Source: 66-474 sp039923855
GTDB taxonomy: Bacteria; Pseudomonadota; Gammaproteobacteria; Xanthomonadales; Rhodanobacteraceae
Assembly (NCBI GenBank): GCA_039923855.1
Contig: JBDTBW010000060.1
Span: forward strand, 1-31,359
Direction of reading: 5' to 3'
DNA length: 31,359 nucleotides
The notes under the pieces are model-generated. The model was given only the letters and a program-made list of their open reading frames with translations, did no database searches and was not told where the DNA came from. Made by a program: the position numbers and the translations under genes. Positions 7,139-16,537 of the stretch are shown here, piece after piece; position 1 is the stretch's first letter, and the number at the start of each line of letters is the position of its first letter.

Positions 7139-7995
7139 GCGCAGGGATGCGCATCGAACCGCATCGAAAGATCGATCGCTTGAATGTTTTTCGTCAGTGC
7201 GCCGATCGAAATAAAGTCCACGCCGCAGTCGGCGATCTCGCGCACGCGCGCGAGGTTCACGCTGCCGGAGACTTCCAGCGGCACACGTCGTTGCGTGGCC
7301 ACGACCGTTTCGCGCAACATCGGCAGCGTGAAATCGTCGAGCAACACGCGGTCGGCGCCGGCGGCGAGCGCCTGGCGCAATTCGTCGAGGGATTCCACTT
7401 CGACTTCCAGCAACAGATCGGGATGGCGCGCGCGCGCGGCGGCGACGGCGTTGGCGATGCCGCCAGCGGCCGCGAGGTGGTTTTCCTTGATCAGGATCGC
7501 GTCGTACAGGCCGATGCGGTGATTGGCACCGCCGCCGCAGCGCACCGCGTATTTTTGCGCAAGACGCAGGCCCGGCAGCGTCTTGCGGGTGTCGAGGATC
7601 GCCGCGCGCGTGCCGGCGATGGCGTCGACATATTGACGCGTCACACTCGCCACGGCCGACAGCGTCTGCAGAAAGTTCAGCGCACTGCGCTCGCCGCCTA
7701 CCAGCGCGCGCGCATTGCCGTCGATTCTGCACAGCACCGCGCTGGCTTCGACGCGATCGCCGTCGGCGCACGCCCATTCGATGCGCGCCTGCGGATCCAG
7801 TTCGAGGAAACACGCGTTCGCCCACGGTATACCCGAAATGACCGCCGGTTCGCGGCACACGATTCGCGCGTGCGCGCGCTCGCCGGCACCGATCATATCG
7901 GCGGTGGCATCGCCGGAGCCGATGTCCTCGGCCAGCGCGCGGCGCACATCGGCTTCGATCTCGTGCTGTGGTGGCGCAACAAGTGAGTGCGGCAT
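7135..7995 (-). CDS. nadC: Nicotinate-nucleotide pyrophosphorylase (carboxylating)
   Basis: Quinolinate phosphoribosyltransferase: converts quinolinate and PRPP to nicotinate mononucleotide, CO2 and PPi in de novo NAD synthesis. The 286 aa have the family's normal length. Signatures in order: LAEDIGSGDAT near the N-terminus, GERSALNFLQ (about 101-110), LDTRKTLPGLRLAQKYAV (about 134-151, with the PRPP/quinolinate-binding TRKT), GGGANHRIGLYDAILIKENH, EVEVESLDE and the C-terminal SGSVNL and ISIGALTKN. Start ATG at 7995 with GAGG upstream; a TTG five codons further out is less likely. The gene lies downstream of the DUF1631 gene on the same strand with a 143-bp gap, and its 3' end is convergent with the FHA gene. 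nadA and nadB are not in the window. Confidence 0.95.
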   Translation of the reverse strand: MPHSLVAPPQHEIEADVRRALAEDIGSGDATADMIGAGERAHARIVCREPAVISGIPWANACFLELDPQARIEWACADGDRVEASAVLCRIDGNARALVGGERSALNFLQTLSAVASVTRQYVDAIAGTRAAILDTRKTLPGLRLAQKYAVRCGGGANHRIGLYDAILIKENHLAAAGGIANAVAAARARHPDLLLEVEVESLDELRQALAAGADRVLLDDFTLPMLRETVVATQRRVPLEVSGSVNLARVREIADCGVDFISIGALTKNIQAIDLSMRFDAHPCA

Positions 7996-8099
7996 GCTTG
8001 ACAACCTCAAAAGATTTCAGGATTGTCGCAGCGAAGTGCGGCACGGTGAAATAGCCGTTCGCCATTGAGGTGTCGAAGCCCGGATCATGACGCATGGCG

Positions 8100-8127
8100 G
8101 TTCGTGGTTCGATGGCTCGCCACGAAC
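8100..8127. repeat. Inverted repeat between the DUF1631 gene and nadC
   Basis: Perfect 8-bp arms GTTCGTGG and CCACGAAC with a 12-base spacer, directly downstream of the DUF1631 stop. It could attenuate or process the DUF1631-nadC transcript; no T-run follows. Confidence 0.4.
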
Positions 8128-8138
8128 GGATATGCCTT

Positions 8139-10448
8139 TCAATCACCCTGCGTCTGTCGTTCCGCCTGCGCTTGCCGCAGGCGCTCCACAATCGCGTCCA
8201 GCGCGCGGTCGAACAGCGGCACTTCCTCCAGTAGCAATGCGCGGCCGTCCTGCAGTTCGGCGGCGAGTTGTTGCGCGGTGCGGTCGGCGACTTTCAAACC
8301 ACGCCGGTTGACGAACAGGTATTTGCCACTGATCGGGCTGATCCAAGAAAGCTTGGCGCGCTCGCGCGCATCGGCTTCGCCGGCGAACTCGATCCATGCA
8401 CCGACCTTGAGGTTGCGCACGATGCGCATCGACTCGGCATCGTCATCGACCGTTTCAGCCTGCTCTTCCGCAACGGTTTCGGGGAAATCCTCGGCGACGA
8501 TCGACTCGATGCTGGCCGGGATCGGCAATGCTTCATCGATTTGCACCTCGATTTCGGCGGCTGCAGGCGCGGCGGATTCCTCGCCGAGTTGGCGCCACCA
8601 GAAATCGTGCAATTCGTCCAGCAGACGGCGCAGATCCGGTTCCTGGAAGGCGACCGTGATCAAACCCTGGCGCAAGATTTTCTCGAGCGAAGGCAACAAC
8701 GCGCGCAGGCGCTGACGCGCTCTCTCGTCCGCCAGTGGTTGCGCGCTCATCACGAAATCGTCGACGAAGCGCAGCGCGGCATGGAACTCGCCCGACTGTT
8801 CACCCTGTCGCAGCAGCACCAGCACCAGATAATTCGCCCAGGGTCTTGTCAGGACACCCTGCAGCAAGGCGGGCAACGGCCGGCCTTCGAGACGCGCGAC
8901 GATTTCGCGCACCGCGCGGCGGCGAGCTTCCTGCAAGCGTTCACGGCCGCGTGCGGCTTCCGCTGCGCGTTGCTCGGCCAGTTCCGCGCGTTTGCGGTTG
9001 TTGTCCGCGAAGGCGGTGAAGTCGGCGAGTTGGCGCTCGAATACGCCGATGTCATCGTCGAAATCCGCGAGCAGCGCCTCGACCACACCCTTGACCTTGT
9101 CGTACAGGCGATGGTCACGATCGGATTCCTCCGACCAACCCTTGGCGGTGTCGGCGAGGATATCCAGCAGCTTGCGCGCGGGGTGCGAGGCGTGCGCGAA
9201 CATGCGCCGGTCCAGGATCGCGACCTTCAGATACGGGATCTGCAGGCGCGACAGCAGCACCTGCATCGGTGCGGGTATGGTGCGATCCTGCAGCAGGAAC
9301 TCGAACAGCATGCCGACCAGATCGATGGTGTCCTCGTCGGCGCCGGAAACATGGCTCCTGGCCTGCCCCGACAGACGTTGGATCTGCGTCATCAATTCGT
9401 CTTTCAAGCGCTGCACCATGTCGATGGCGGCACCGGTCTCGATCATCGCCGGCTGCGACGGCAGCGGTGCGGCTTCGCCCTGCAACAAGGTCAGCGCGCC
9501 GAGCAGTTCGGCGGGCGTCAGCGAGGCGATCGTCCCGCCGCCGCCAGGCAACGCTCCCGCCGGGCGCTCGCGATGGCGGCGCGCGGACAGCAGCGCGGTG
9601 AGGGTGTGCATGAGTTCCGCATGCAAGCCCGCCGATTCGCTGGCAAGCGTCGTCGATGCACCCAGGGGATCCTCCACCGGTGCGCGATTGTGATCGTGCG
9701 CGGGATCGGCGGCCGTGTGCGCGCGCGTCACGGTATGACGCAGATGCGGCAACACGCCGGCCTGCATCAACAGCGCATTGACCTCGTGATAGAGCGTATC
9801 CAGACCCGCCACCACGTAACGCTCGAACAGCTTGAGAACGATCAGCCGCACCTTGATGCCGACATCGATCTCGCGCAGCGCAGCGCGGAATCCCAGCGCC
9901 AGCGCGGTCGGACCCAGCGGGTTGTTGGTGTCGTCGATCTTGCGACCCCCGCAGATCACCGCGAGGCGCAGGTTCAATGCGTGCAGCGCGGGGGCCAGGC
10001 GGCCTTCCGCCTTGCTCACCATGCTGGCGATGGCGAGCGATTCCTCCAGTTCGCGATCGTCCACCAGTGTTAGCTCGGAGTCGCCGGGATTCGCTGTCGG
10101 CGATTCGCCGCGCGCGGCGCGTGCACGTCCGGCGGCGAAATCGGTGAAACCGCGCGCCATGTGCTCGCCGAACAGCCGCTCCACCAATGGGCGCTTCTTG
10201 CGCAACTCGCGCATGCCGTCGAAGTATTGCGTCTGCGCGGCGTTGCTTTCGGCCTTTTCGGCCAAGTCGAACAGCGCGTCATCGACATTGTCGAGCAACG
10301 TGGAGGCGAGTCCGTGGCTGCGTTTCAGCGTGAGCGCGCGCACCGCGCCCAGCAATTCGCCGACGCGTTCGTTGCGCGGGTCGCCGCGGCCTGCCAGTTC
10401 GACGACCTTGTTGTCGTCGGAATGCGGATCTTGTCGAGGCGTTGTCAT
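8139..10448 (-). CDS. DUF1631 family protein (769 aa)
   Basis: Large, mostly helical cytoplasmic protein of the DUF1631 family, often mislabelled thymidine phosphorylase. No catalytic motif of any known enzyme is visible. The N-terminal part (LDNVDDALFDLAEKAESNAAQ, then YFDGMRELRKKRPLVERLF) and the central region (about 340-620, SHVSGADEDTIDLVGMLF, PYLKVAILDR) follow the family pattern. The extreme C-terminus (about 690-750: GAWIEFAG, RAKLSWISPISGKYLFVNR) resembles a PilZ-like beta-barrel, which would suggest cyclic-di-GMP-related signalling; that is inference. A CRP-like site lies about 60 bases upstream. nadC follows on the same strand. Confidence 0.85.
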   Translation of the reverse strand: MTTPRQDPHSDDNKVVELAGRGDPRNERVGELLGAVRALTLKRSHGLASTLLDNVDDALFDLAEKAESNAAQTQYFDGMRELRKKRPLVERLFGEHMARGFTDFAAGRARAARGESPTANPGDSELTLVDDRELEESLAIASMVSKAEGRLAPALHALNLRLAVICGGRKIDDTNNPLGPTALALGFRAALREIDVGIKVRLIVLKLFERYVVAGLDTLYHEVNALLMQAGVLPHLRHTVTRAHTAADPAHDHNRAPVEDPLGASTTLASESAGLHAELMHTLTALLSARRHRERPAGALPGGGGTIASLTPAELLGALTLLQGEAAPLPSQPAMIETGAAIDMVQRLKDELMTQIQRLSGQARSHVSGADEDTIDLVGMLFEFLLQDRTIPAPMQVLLSRLQIPYLKVAILDRRMFAHASHPARKLLDILADTAKGWSEESDRDHRLYDKVKGVVEALLADFDDDIGVFERQLADFTAFADNNRKRAELAEQRAAEAARGRERLQEARRRAVREIVARLEGRPLPALLQGVLTRPWANYLVLVLLRQGEQSGEFHAALRFVDDFVMSAQPLADERARQRLRALLPSLEKILRQGLITVAFQEPDLRRLLDELHDFWWRQLGEESAAPAAAEIEVQIDEALPIPASIESIVAEDFPETVAEEQAETVDDDAESMRIVRNLKVGAWIEFAGEADARERAKLSWISPISGKYLFVNRRGLKVADRTAQQLAAELQDGRALLLEEVPLFDRALDAIVERLRQAQAERQTQGD

Positions 10449-10508
10449 CTGGCGCTATCCGGCGCGGCACGGTTGTTTGCAAAGTATGGCGGATGCCGAT
10501 CCACGAAA

Positions 10509-10524
10509 TGTGACGGGCGTCACG
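10509..10524. promoter_or_regulatory. CRP/Clp-like binding site upstream of the DUF1631 gene
   Basis: TGTGA-N6-TCACG, an almost perfect match to the TGTGA-N6-TCACA consensus of CRP-family regulators, preceded by AAA. Its centre is about 68 bases from the DUF1631 start codon and it lies in the 106-bp gap to the Trm112 gene. In Xanthomonadales the CRP homologue Clp responds to cyclic-di-GMP. That it acts on the DUF1631 gene is inference from position. Confidence 0.5.
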
Positions 10525-10554
10525 CAACCATGCGCATCGTTCAGCGGATTGGCT

Positions 10555-10821
10555 TCAGCGGGGGAATCCATTCAATTGGACGGTGCCGATGCCCTCGTCG
10601 GCCAGCATCACGGGGATGTCGTCATCGATGCGATAGATCACCTTGCCGTCCACCGTGATCAGCCCGGCGGCAAGCGGCGCCGCGATTTTCTCGCCGTTGA
10701 CCTTGTCGACCGCACCGCTGCCGATCGCGCGGTTGAGTGCGTCCAGTTCCGCGGCGGAGAGCAGGCGCAGCGGGGTCTTGCTGACCGGGTCGCACAGGAT
10801 ATCGAGCAGGCGTTTATCCAC
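10555..10821 (-). CDS. Trm112 family protein (YcaR-like)
   Basis: 88-aa protein of the Trm112/YcaR family, whose eukaryotic members activate methyltransferases; the bacterial role is unclear. It shows KRLLDILCDPVSKTPL at the N-terminus and the typical end AGLITVDGKVIYRIDDDIPVML. Only one Cys (Cys10) remains of a zinc-binding set, and the Cys-x-x-Cys pair found in many members is absent. Start is GTG at 10821 with GGAG 11 bases upstream. Divergent from purE and downstream of nothing obvious on its strand. Confidence 0.88.
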   Translation of the reverse strand: MDKRLLDILCDPVSKTPLRLLSAAELDALNRAIGSGAVDKVNGEKIAAPLAAGLITVDGKVIYRIDDDIPVMLADEGIGTVQLNGFPR

Positions 10822-10878
10822 GCTGATTCATCTCCGGATTGTGGTTCGACGCGGCCGGCTTGCCCCGGCGCGCTCGCG

Positions 10879-10884
10879 TACAAT
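10879..10884 (+). promoter_or_regulatory. Putative -10 of purE
   Basis: TACAAT 24 bases upstream of the purE ATG. The predicted leader would be under 20 bases. No Shine-Dalgarno sequence is present; instead the start codon lies in a small palindrome (ATGGT-CAG-ACCAT, 10897-10909). The -35 is weak. Confidence 0.4.
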
Positions 10885-10907
10885 AACCGTTTTGCGATGG
10901 TCAGACC

Positions 10908-11426
10908 ATGAAGAAGACGGCGCAAGCGCCCCTTGTCGGCGTGGTGATGGGCTCGCAGTCCGACTGGGAGACCTTGCAGCGTGCCGCGGCGACGCTGGAA
11001 TCGCTGGGCATCGCGCATGAGGTCGAAGTGGTGTCGGCGCATCGAACGCCCGACAAGTTGTTCGCCTACGCGGAAACCGCGGCTGCGCGCGGCCTGCAGG
11101 CGATCATCGCCGGCGCCGGCGGTGCCGCGCACCTGCCCGGCATGCTGGCGGCCAAGACCCGCGTGCCAGTGCTGGGCGTGCCGGTGGAATCGAAATCGCT
11201 GAAAGGTCTGGACTCTTTGCTTTCGATCGCGCAAATGCCGGCCGGCATTCCGGTCGGCACATTGGCGATCGGCAAAGCCGGCGCGATCAACGCGGCGCTG
11301 CTGGCTGCCGCAATCATTGCGTTGAACGATGCGAAAGTGGCGAAGGCGCTGGAGAAATATCGCGCGGCACAAACCGCGCAGGTGCTGAAACAGCCCGATC
11401 CGCGCAGGCCGGCAAAGCGGCCTTGA
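10908..11426 (+). CDS. purE: N5-carboxyaminoimidazole ribonucleotide mutase
   Basis: Class I PurE: converts N5-CAIR to CAIR in purine biosynthesis, using the product of PurK. The 172 aa match class I enzymes. Motifs: VVMGSQSDWETLQ (about 13-25) with the nucleotide-binding SQSDW, VVSAHRTPDKL with the catalytic His, IIAGAGGAAHLPGMLAAKT, and PVLGVPVESKSLKGLDSLLSI. The C-terminus has a short basic extension. ATG at 10908 is the only sensible start despite lacking a ribosome-binding site. purK follows after 188 bases that contain a hairpin repeat. Confidence 0.96.
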   Translation: MKKTAQAPLVGVVMGSQSDWETLQRAAATLESLGIAHEVEVVSAHRTPDKLFAYAETAAARGLQAIIAGAGGAAHLPGMLAAKTRVPVLGVPVESKSLKGLDSLLSIAQMPAGIPVGTLAIGKAGAINAALLAAAIIALNDAKVAKALEKYRAAQTAQVLKQPDPRRPAKRP

Positions 11427-11516
11427 GTTCAATCTCCTCTCGCTTGCTCGGGGGGAAAGAGTCAGGATAAGAGGTGGATTCGTCGCAGCGAAGCGTTTTG
11501 GCGCGAGTGCGGCTTT

Positions 11517-11570
11517 GCCCCCTCACCCTTTGCCCTCCCCCAACGATGAAGCCGTTTGGGGAGAGGGGAA
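11517..11570. repeat. CCCTC/GAGGG-type intergenic hairpin element
   Basis: Imperfect inverted repeat with arms CCCTCCCCCAA (11533-11543) and TTTGGGGAGAGGG (11555-11567) in the purE-purK gap, in a C-rich context (CCCCCTCACCC). Elements of this look are common between genes in Xanthomonadales; a related C/G-rich hairpin lies at 21391-21414. It may partly terminate or shape the purEK mRNA. Confidence 0.5.
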
Positions 11571-11614
11571 GTTGGTGCCGTGCGGGTTCGCACGATTGAG
11601 GCTTTCTGTTCGAC

Positions 11615-12781
11615 ATGGCTGATGCACATTCAACGATAGGTATTTTGGGCGGGGGCCAACTCGCGCGCATGTTGGTGCTGGCCGGGGCGCCTTTGGGCGT
11701 GCGCTTCGTGGTGGTCGACAGCGCGGAAGACGCCTGCGCCGGACAGATCGCGCCGCTCACACGCGCCGACTGGCGCGATTTCGACGCGCTGGAAAACTTT
11801 GCGCGACAGATCGACGTCGCCACCTTCGATTTCGAGAACGTGCCGGCGGAAACCGCGCAGTGGCTCAACGAACGCGTGCAGGTTTCACCCAATCCGCGCG
11901 CGTTGGCCATCGCGCAAGATCGGCTGGCGGAGAAGACCTTGTTCGGCGAATGCGGCCTCGCCACGCCGGCGTTCGCCGCGATCGACACGCGCGCGGATCT
12001 GGACAACGCATTGCGCGATATCGGTGCGCCGGCGATTCTGAAAACCCGCCGTCTGGGCTACGACGGCAAGGGCCAGTTCCGTTTGAAATCACTGGAGGAT
12101 GCCGACACCGCGTGGGCCGCGCTCGGCGCGCAGGCGAGCCTGCACGGGCTGATCCTGGAAGCATTCGTGCCCTTCGAGCGCGAAGTGTCGGTGATCGCGG
12201 CGCGCGCGCGCGATGGTGATTTCCGTACCTGGCCGCTGACCCGCAACTGGCACGCAGATGGAATTCTTTCCGCGAGTCTGGCGCCGGCGCGCATTGATGC
12301 CACATTGGAATCCGCCGCGACCGATCATGCGCGGGCGATCGCTGAAAAAATCGATTACATCGGTGTATTCGCGCTGGAATTGTTTGTGCACGGGGGTAGA
12401 TTGCTCGGCAACGAGATGGCGCCGCGCGTGCACAACTCCGGTCACTGGACCATCGAGGGCGCGGTCACCTCGCAATTCGAGAATCACGTGCGCGCGGTGC
12501 TTGGGTTGCCGCTGGGAGATATCAGCGCGATCGGATCGAGTTGCATGTTGAACTGGATCGGCGAATTGCCCGATGCGCGTGCGGTGCTCGCGCAAGTTGG
12601 CGCGCACTGGCACGACTATGGCAAGTCTCCGCGCGCCGGACGCAAGGTCGGGCACGCGACAATTTGCGCGGACAATGAACTTGCACTGGCTGAAACATTG
12701 CGGCGAATCGGCGCTGCGCTGGATCGTGACGCGCAGGTCGCGCCCGTTCTGCAAGCGCTGACGGAACCGCAAACGCGCTGA
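11615..12781 (+). CDS. purK: N5-carboxyaminoimidazole ribonucleotide synthase
   Basis: ATP-grasp enzyme: AIR + ATP + bicarbonate to N5-CAIR, the substrate of PurE. The 388 aa have the normal length. Motifs: GILGGGQLARML at the N-terminus, FDFENVPAET (about 73-82), the ATP-grasp region KTRRLGYDGKGQFRL (about 143-157), LILEAFVPFEREVSVIAARA and the metal-binding end ELFVHGGRLLGNEMAPRVHNSGHWTIEGA, followed by SQFENHVRAVLGLPLG. Probably in one transcription unit with purE. Convergent with tamB with only 21 bases between the stops and no obvious terminator. Confidence 0.96.
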   Translation: MADAHSTIGILGGGQLARMLVLAGAPLGVRFVVVDSAEDACAGQIAPLTRADWRDFDALENFARQIDVATFDFENVPAETAQWLNERVQVSPNPRALAIAQDRLAEKTLFGECGLATPAFAAIDTRADLDNALRDIGAPAILKTRRLGYDGKGQFRLKSLEDADTAWAALGAQASLHGLILEAFVPFEREVSVIAARARDGDFRTWPLTRNWHADGILSASLAPARIDATLESAATDHARAIAEKIDYIGVFALELFVHGGRLLGNEMAPRVHNSGHWTIEGAVTSQFENHVRAVLGLPLGDISAIGSSCMLNWIGELPDARAVLAQVGAHWHDYGKSPRAGRKVGHATICADNELALAETLRRIGAALDRDAQVAPVLQALTEPQTR

Positions 12782-12802
12782 TCGCGCAGTCCCCCGGGTG
12801 AG

Positions 12803-15800
12803 TCACTTCTCGATCTTGTAATTCAATCCCGCGCGATTGCCGGTGGTTGCGTTTTCCGCTTCGAACTCGAGAAAACGGTTGAACTTGTAGCGCAGCGTGA
12901 TCACTTGTCCCGGCGTGAAGACGCCGACGCCGTAGCTCAAGTACAAACGCGGCGAGAGATATTTGCCCACCGTGAAAGCAGATCCTCCCAGCGCCGCACT
13001 GCCGGAGACGCCGAATTCGTCCACGCCCAGCCGCGCGCCCAATTGCCTGGCGAGACGATTGCCGGCAGCGGTGCCGAGCGCCTGCGCCGCCGCGCTCAGG
13101 GTGTCGCCTTCGCCGCTGCGCAACGATGAGAGCGGTCGTCCGGTGACGAGATACGAAAGCGCTTCGGATTGCTCCATCGCCGGATCGGAATAGACGGTCA
13201 GGACCGGTTTCTGAGCGGTGCCTTGCACGCGCAAGCCCGCGGTCACGTTGTCGGCCCTGATTTGGCGGGTCGCGCGCAGATCGAGCCCCGGATTGTCGAT
13301 CGGCGTGCCGGCAAACAGCAAACGGCCATTTTTTATGGCCAGATCCTGGCCATAGGCCTTGTAGCTGCCGTCGACCAGCAGCGTGCCGCGCGCGGTGGTG
13401 GATCGATCCGGACGATCGCGCACAGCCAGCGTACCGTGCACCTTGGCGTCGAGTCCCATGCCGACCAGATGCACCTTGTCACCGAGCGTGACCTCGACGT
13501 CGGTATTGATCGACAGCGACGCTTGTGTGTCCTGCGCGGCGGGCGGGGCGTCCACGATCACCACGTCGGGCGATGCTTGTGCGGGGCCTTGTCCCGGCAA
13601 TTTGTCGAGATTGACCTCGGCGCGCGAGATCAGCAATTTGCCGGTGAGGGTGTAGCGATCCTGCGCGCGCAGCAATTGCAGATCGGGCGACGCGATCACC
13701 CTTGCCGCGGGAATATCGAGGCCCAGCACATTGCTGCCGCGCAGTCGCAACGACAGCGGCGCGGACGTGGAAAATCCAGTATCGCCGATCAAATACAGGG
13801 TGCCGTCGCCGGAAACGACATGACCATCGATGTGCAATCGCGCGGCATTGCCGGCGCTGAACACGAATTCGCCGTCGTGCAATTTCAATCCGGCGCGCGG
13901 CAGCTCCGCGACGAATTCCGAGACGACGATGCGGCCGCTGAAGCGCGGTGCGCCCAAGGTTCCGGCCAGCGCGATGGCGCCGTTCGCATGGCCACTGACG
14001 TTCGCCACTTCCGGGCTCAGCAGTTCGATCGCCGCAAGGCTGCGCAGATCGATCGAAATATTGCCGCTCAGCGCCTGCGTCGGCCAGCTCAGTGTCGCCT
14101 CGCCGCGGATTCGGCTGTCGTGATCGAGCGCGGCATCCAGGCTGATGTGTTGGGTACCGGCTTGCCGTTGCGCGGTTACCCGCAGATTGCGCCACGCCAA
14201 CAACGGCCGATCGGGTTGGTCGGCATAGGCAATGCTGCCATCGGCCGAATGCAGATCGGCATCGCCGCCCAACGCGCCATCGGCCGAACGCGTCAGCGTG
14301 CCCGAACCTTCGATCAAACCGTCCGCGCGCAGCGGAGTTTGCGTGGCGTACAGCGCGGTCAGCAATTGCAGCGGCAGGCGTTGCAGGGTGTAGTGCGCGC
14401 GCAACGCGCCGCGGGCATCGCGTTGCGCGGCGACACACAAACGCGGCGCGCCGGAATCGATGCACAGCTCCGACAGACTCAGTGCGCCGCCGCGCCACTC
14501 CAGTTGCGCAGGTTGTTCCTGCCGCCATTCCGGCAAGCCCTGTGGGGTGAATTCCAACGCGCTCAAGACGCCATTCCAGCGATGCTCGCGTGCCAGCCAG
14601 TGGCCTTGCAACGCGAGCGAACCGCTCAATTGCGCGCCGCGCACGGCGAGCCGTGCATGATGCGCCGCCGCGTTGCCGCTGGCTGTCAGATCGACAGTGT
14701 CGAATCGATAGCCGCCGAGCGCGACGCCCCGCAGGTGCAGGGCCGCATTACCGCCGGGCCGGCTGATGTCGGGGATCGACGCGTTGAGTTGCGCACTCTC
14801 GGCGTCCAGCGAGCCGTAGCGCAAGGCATTTCCTTGCAAGCGGCCATCGACCGCGAGTTCCGGCCAACGCCCCTTGAGATCGAAATGGCCGTCCAGACGT
14901 CCCGATGCATCCGGCAGGAAGTCCCCCAATGATGCGACCGCGAGCATCACAGTGGCATCCGTGCGCGCGCCGCCGCGGCCGACGACCTTGATTCGACTTT
15001 GTCCGGAGGCGACATCGAGTTTGCCATCGACAATGTAATTGGATGCGATTTTCAGATTCGCGTTGCCGGAGATACTGCGCTTGCGCAACATGCCGGATAG
15101 CCGGTCCAGTTTCACCGTGGCCTCCGGCCCGCGGGCGGTCAGCGCGCCGCGGGTGGTCAACGCGAAATCCAGCGCGCCATTCCAGCCGGCGAACAGCGCG
15201 CCGGGATCGAAATGCGTGGCCTTGGCATCGAGATCCCACGCCAGTTGCGGATCGAACCTTAGCGTGCCGTGCGCATCGAGATTCCCGTTCGCCTGCTGCA
15301 GACGCAACGTGCCCAATGCGATCTGGCGCGGGGTGCCGGTGAGTTGGACTTGCAGCTCGGATAATCTTCCCGGTGGGCCGATCGCCAGCCGGCCGCGTGC
15401 GGAATACTGGTCGATGCCGCCGGCAAGATGGATTTGCCCGTGTGTGTCCAATGCCTGACCCGCCAGATCCGCCGGCAACTGCACGCGAGCCCATGCGATA
15501 TCCAGCACCGCACGCGGCGGCTGCGCATCCAGTTGCACGTTGCCGACCGCGGCCAGCGCGCCGCGTATGTCGGGCGAACGCAGCACCAGGGGATTCAACC
15601 GCAGTGTTTGCCCATCGAGGCGGAATTGCGCGGGATCGAGCAGCAAAACGTGTTCGTTGATCTGCGCGCGGCCCGTGATGCGCCCGCCGTGACGATCGCC
15701 GGCGCCGTGCAGCGACAAGGCCACGGTTTTGATCGACGAAGCATCGCCCAGCCATGGGGCGGTGGAAAATCGCGGCGCGTCCAGCGCCATCGTCCACGCG

Positions 15801-16537
15801 TCATCGGCACCCTGACGCAAGGTCAGTGTGGCTTGCGCAAGCACCGGTGCATTCAACGCGATCTTGAAATGCGCGAGCTTGCCGTCGCTGTGCCCGTCGA
15901 TCGAGCCTGCGTAGCGCGTGTTATTCCATAGCCAAGTGAAAGTGCTGTGCGCGTTGCCTCGATAACCCTCGGCCAGGGCCAGCGTGGCGTTGAGATCGAT
16001 CCGCCCGGAAGGCGAACGCAACGCAAGCCGGTAAATCTTGAGGCCGTCATCGCTCCATGTACCGGCGATATCCAGACTGTTCGCGACAAAAAGCGGTTGA
16101 CCGTCGCGCAGCACATCGATATGGGTCAGGCGCGCATCGTCGAGCAGGATCGTCAGCGGCGGTTGCAGCGAAAACGCGCTGGATTCGGACGATGCCGCTT
16201 TCAAGATGACGACCAGCCCATCGATCACCGCCTGTTGTACGTGCAGACGTCCGCGCAGCAGATCGAGCGGTTGCAGATCGAGCGTGATGCGCGCGGCGCT
16301 CATCCGCTCGCCGTCGGCATCGCGATAGCGCAGGCCGGTGATGGTCAGCGGACCATGCAGCGTGCCTTCGACGTGCGCGTAAGCGAGTCGTCCATCCAGC
16401 ACGCCGACCGCACGGTTCAGCGTGAAGCGCAAGCCCGAAGGCGTGTACACCAGCCACGCCAGCAGGATGCCGAACACGACGACCAGCACACCCATGCCGA
16501 TGGCGAAACCGATCAGCCATTTGCGTGCGGGCGTCAC
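12803..16537 (-). CDS. tamB: Translocation and assembly module inner-membrane component TamB
   Basis: AsmA-like bridge protein that spans the periplasm with TamA and supports outer-membrane assembly and lipid transport. 1244 aa: an N-terminal membrane helix (IGFAIGMGVLVVVFGILLAW), a short YTPSG step, a very long beta-rich periplasmic region of repeating strands, and the conserved C-terminal TamB (DUF490) domain ending in YLSPRLYLSYGVGVFTPGQ and a final Lys. Earlier starts would read through tamA in another frame. The GTG at 16537 is chosen because it overlaps the tamA stop (GTGA) and directly precedes the membrane helix. Translational coupling to tamA is therefore likely. Confidence 0.93.
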   Translation of the reverse strand: MTPARKWLIGFAIGMGVLVVVFGILLAWLVYTPSGLRFTLNRAVGVLDGRLAYAHVEGTLHGPLTITGLRYRDADGERMSAARITLDLQPLDLLRGRLHVQQAVIDGLVVILKAASSESSAFSLQPPLTILLDDARLTHIDVLRDGQPLFVANSLDIAGTWSDDGLKIYRLALRSPSGRIDLNATLALAEGYRGNAHSTFTWLWNNTRYAGSIDGHSDGKLAHFKIALNAPVLAQATLTLRQGADDAWTMALDAPRFSTAPWLGDASSIKTVALSLHGAGDRHGGRITGRAQINEHVLLLDPAQFRLDGQTLRLNPLVLRSPDIRGALAAVGNVQLDAQPPRAVLDIAWARVQLPADLAGQALDTHGQIHLAGGIDQYSARGRLAIGPPGRLSELQVQLTGTPRQIALGTLRLQQANGNLDAHGTLRFDPQLAWDLDAKATHFDPGALFAGWNGALDFALTTRGALTARGPEATVKLDRLSGMLRKRSISGNANLKIASNYIVDGKLDVASGQSRIKVVGRGGARTDATVMLAVASLGDFLPDASGRLDGHFDLKGRWPELAVDGRLQGNALRYGSLDAESAQLNASIPDISRPGGNAALHLRGVALGGYRFDTVDLTASGNAAAHHARLAVRGAQLSGSLALQGHWLAREHRWNGVLSALEFTPQGLPEWRQEQPAQLEWRGGALSLSELCIDSGAPRLCVAAQRDARGALRAHYTLQRLPLQLLTALYATQTPLRADGLIEGSGTLTRSADGALGGDADLHSADGSIAYADQPDRPLLAWRNLRVTAQRQAGTQHISLDAALDHDSRIRGEATLSWPTQALSGNISIDLRSLAAIELLSPEVANVSGHANGAIALAGTLGAPRFSGRIVVSEFVAELPRAGLKLHDGEFVFSAGNAARLHIDGHVVSGDGTLYLIGDTGFSTSAPLSLRLRGSNVLGLDIPAARVIASPDLQLLRAQDRYTLTGKLLISRAEVNLDKLPGQGPAQASPDVVIVDAPPAAQDTQASLSINTDVEVTLGDKVHLVGMGLDAKVHGTLAVRDRPDRSTTARGTLLVDGSYKAYGQDLAIKNGRLLFAGTPIDNPGLDLRATRQIRADNVTAGLRVQGTAQKPVLTVYSDPAMEQSEALSYLVTGRPLSSLRSGEGDTLSAAAQALGTAAGNRLARQLGARLGVDEFGVSGSAALGGSAFTVGKYLSPRLYLSYGVGVFTPGQVITLRYKFNRFLEFEAENATTGNRAGLNYKIEK

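Noticed and set aside
7998..8003. TTGACA on the plus strand upstream of nadC
   Set aside because: No plus-strand gene follows and no -10 is at the right distance.
7091..8191. 366-codon minus-strand frame over nadC
   Set aside because: Different frame from nadC, which has all catalytic motifs; Arg-rich shadow.
8268..10073. 601-codon plus-strand frame opposite the DUF1631 gene
   Set aside because: Antisense shadow without any recognisable domain.
13169..14932. Long open frame (587 codons) on the plus strand opposite tamB
   Set aside because: Composition is Arg/Gln/Ala-rich with no domains; it is the usual antisense shadow of a high-GC gene with clear TamB homology.
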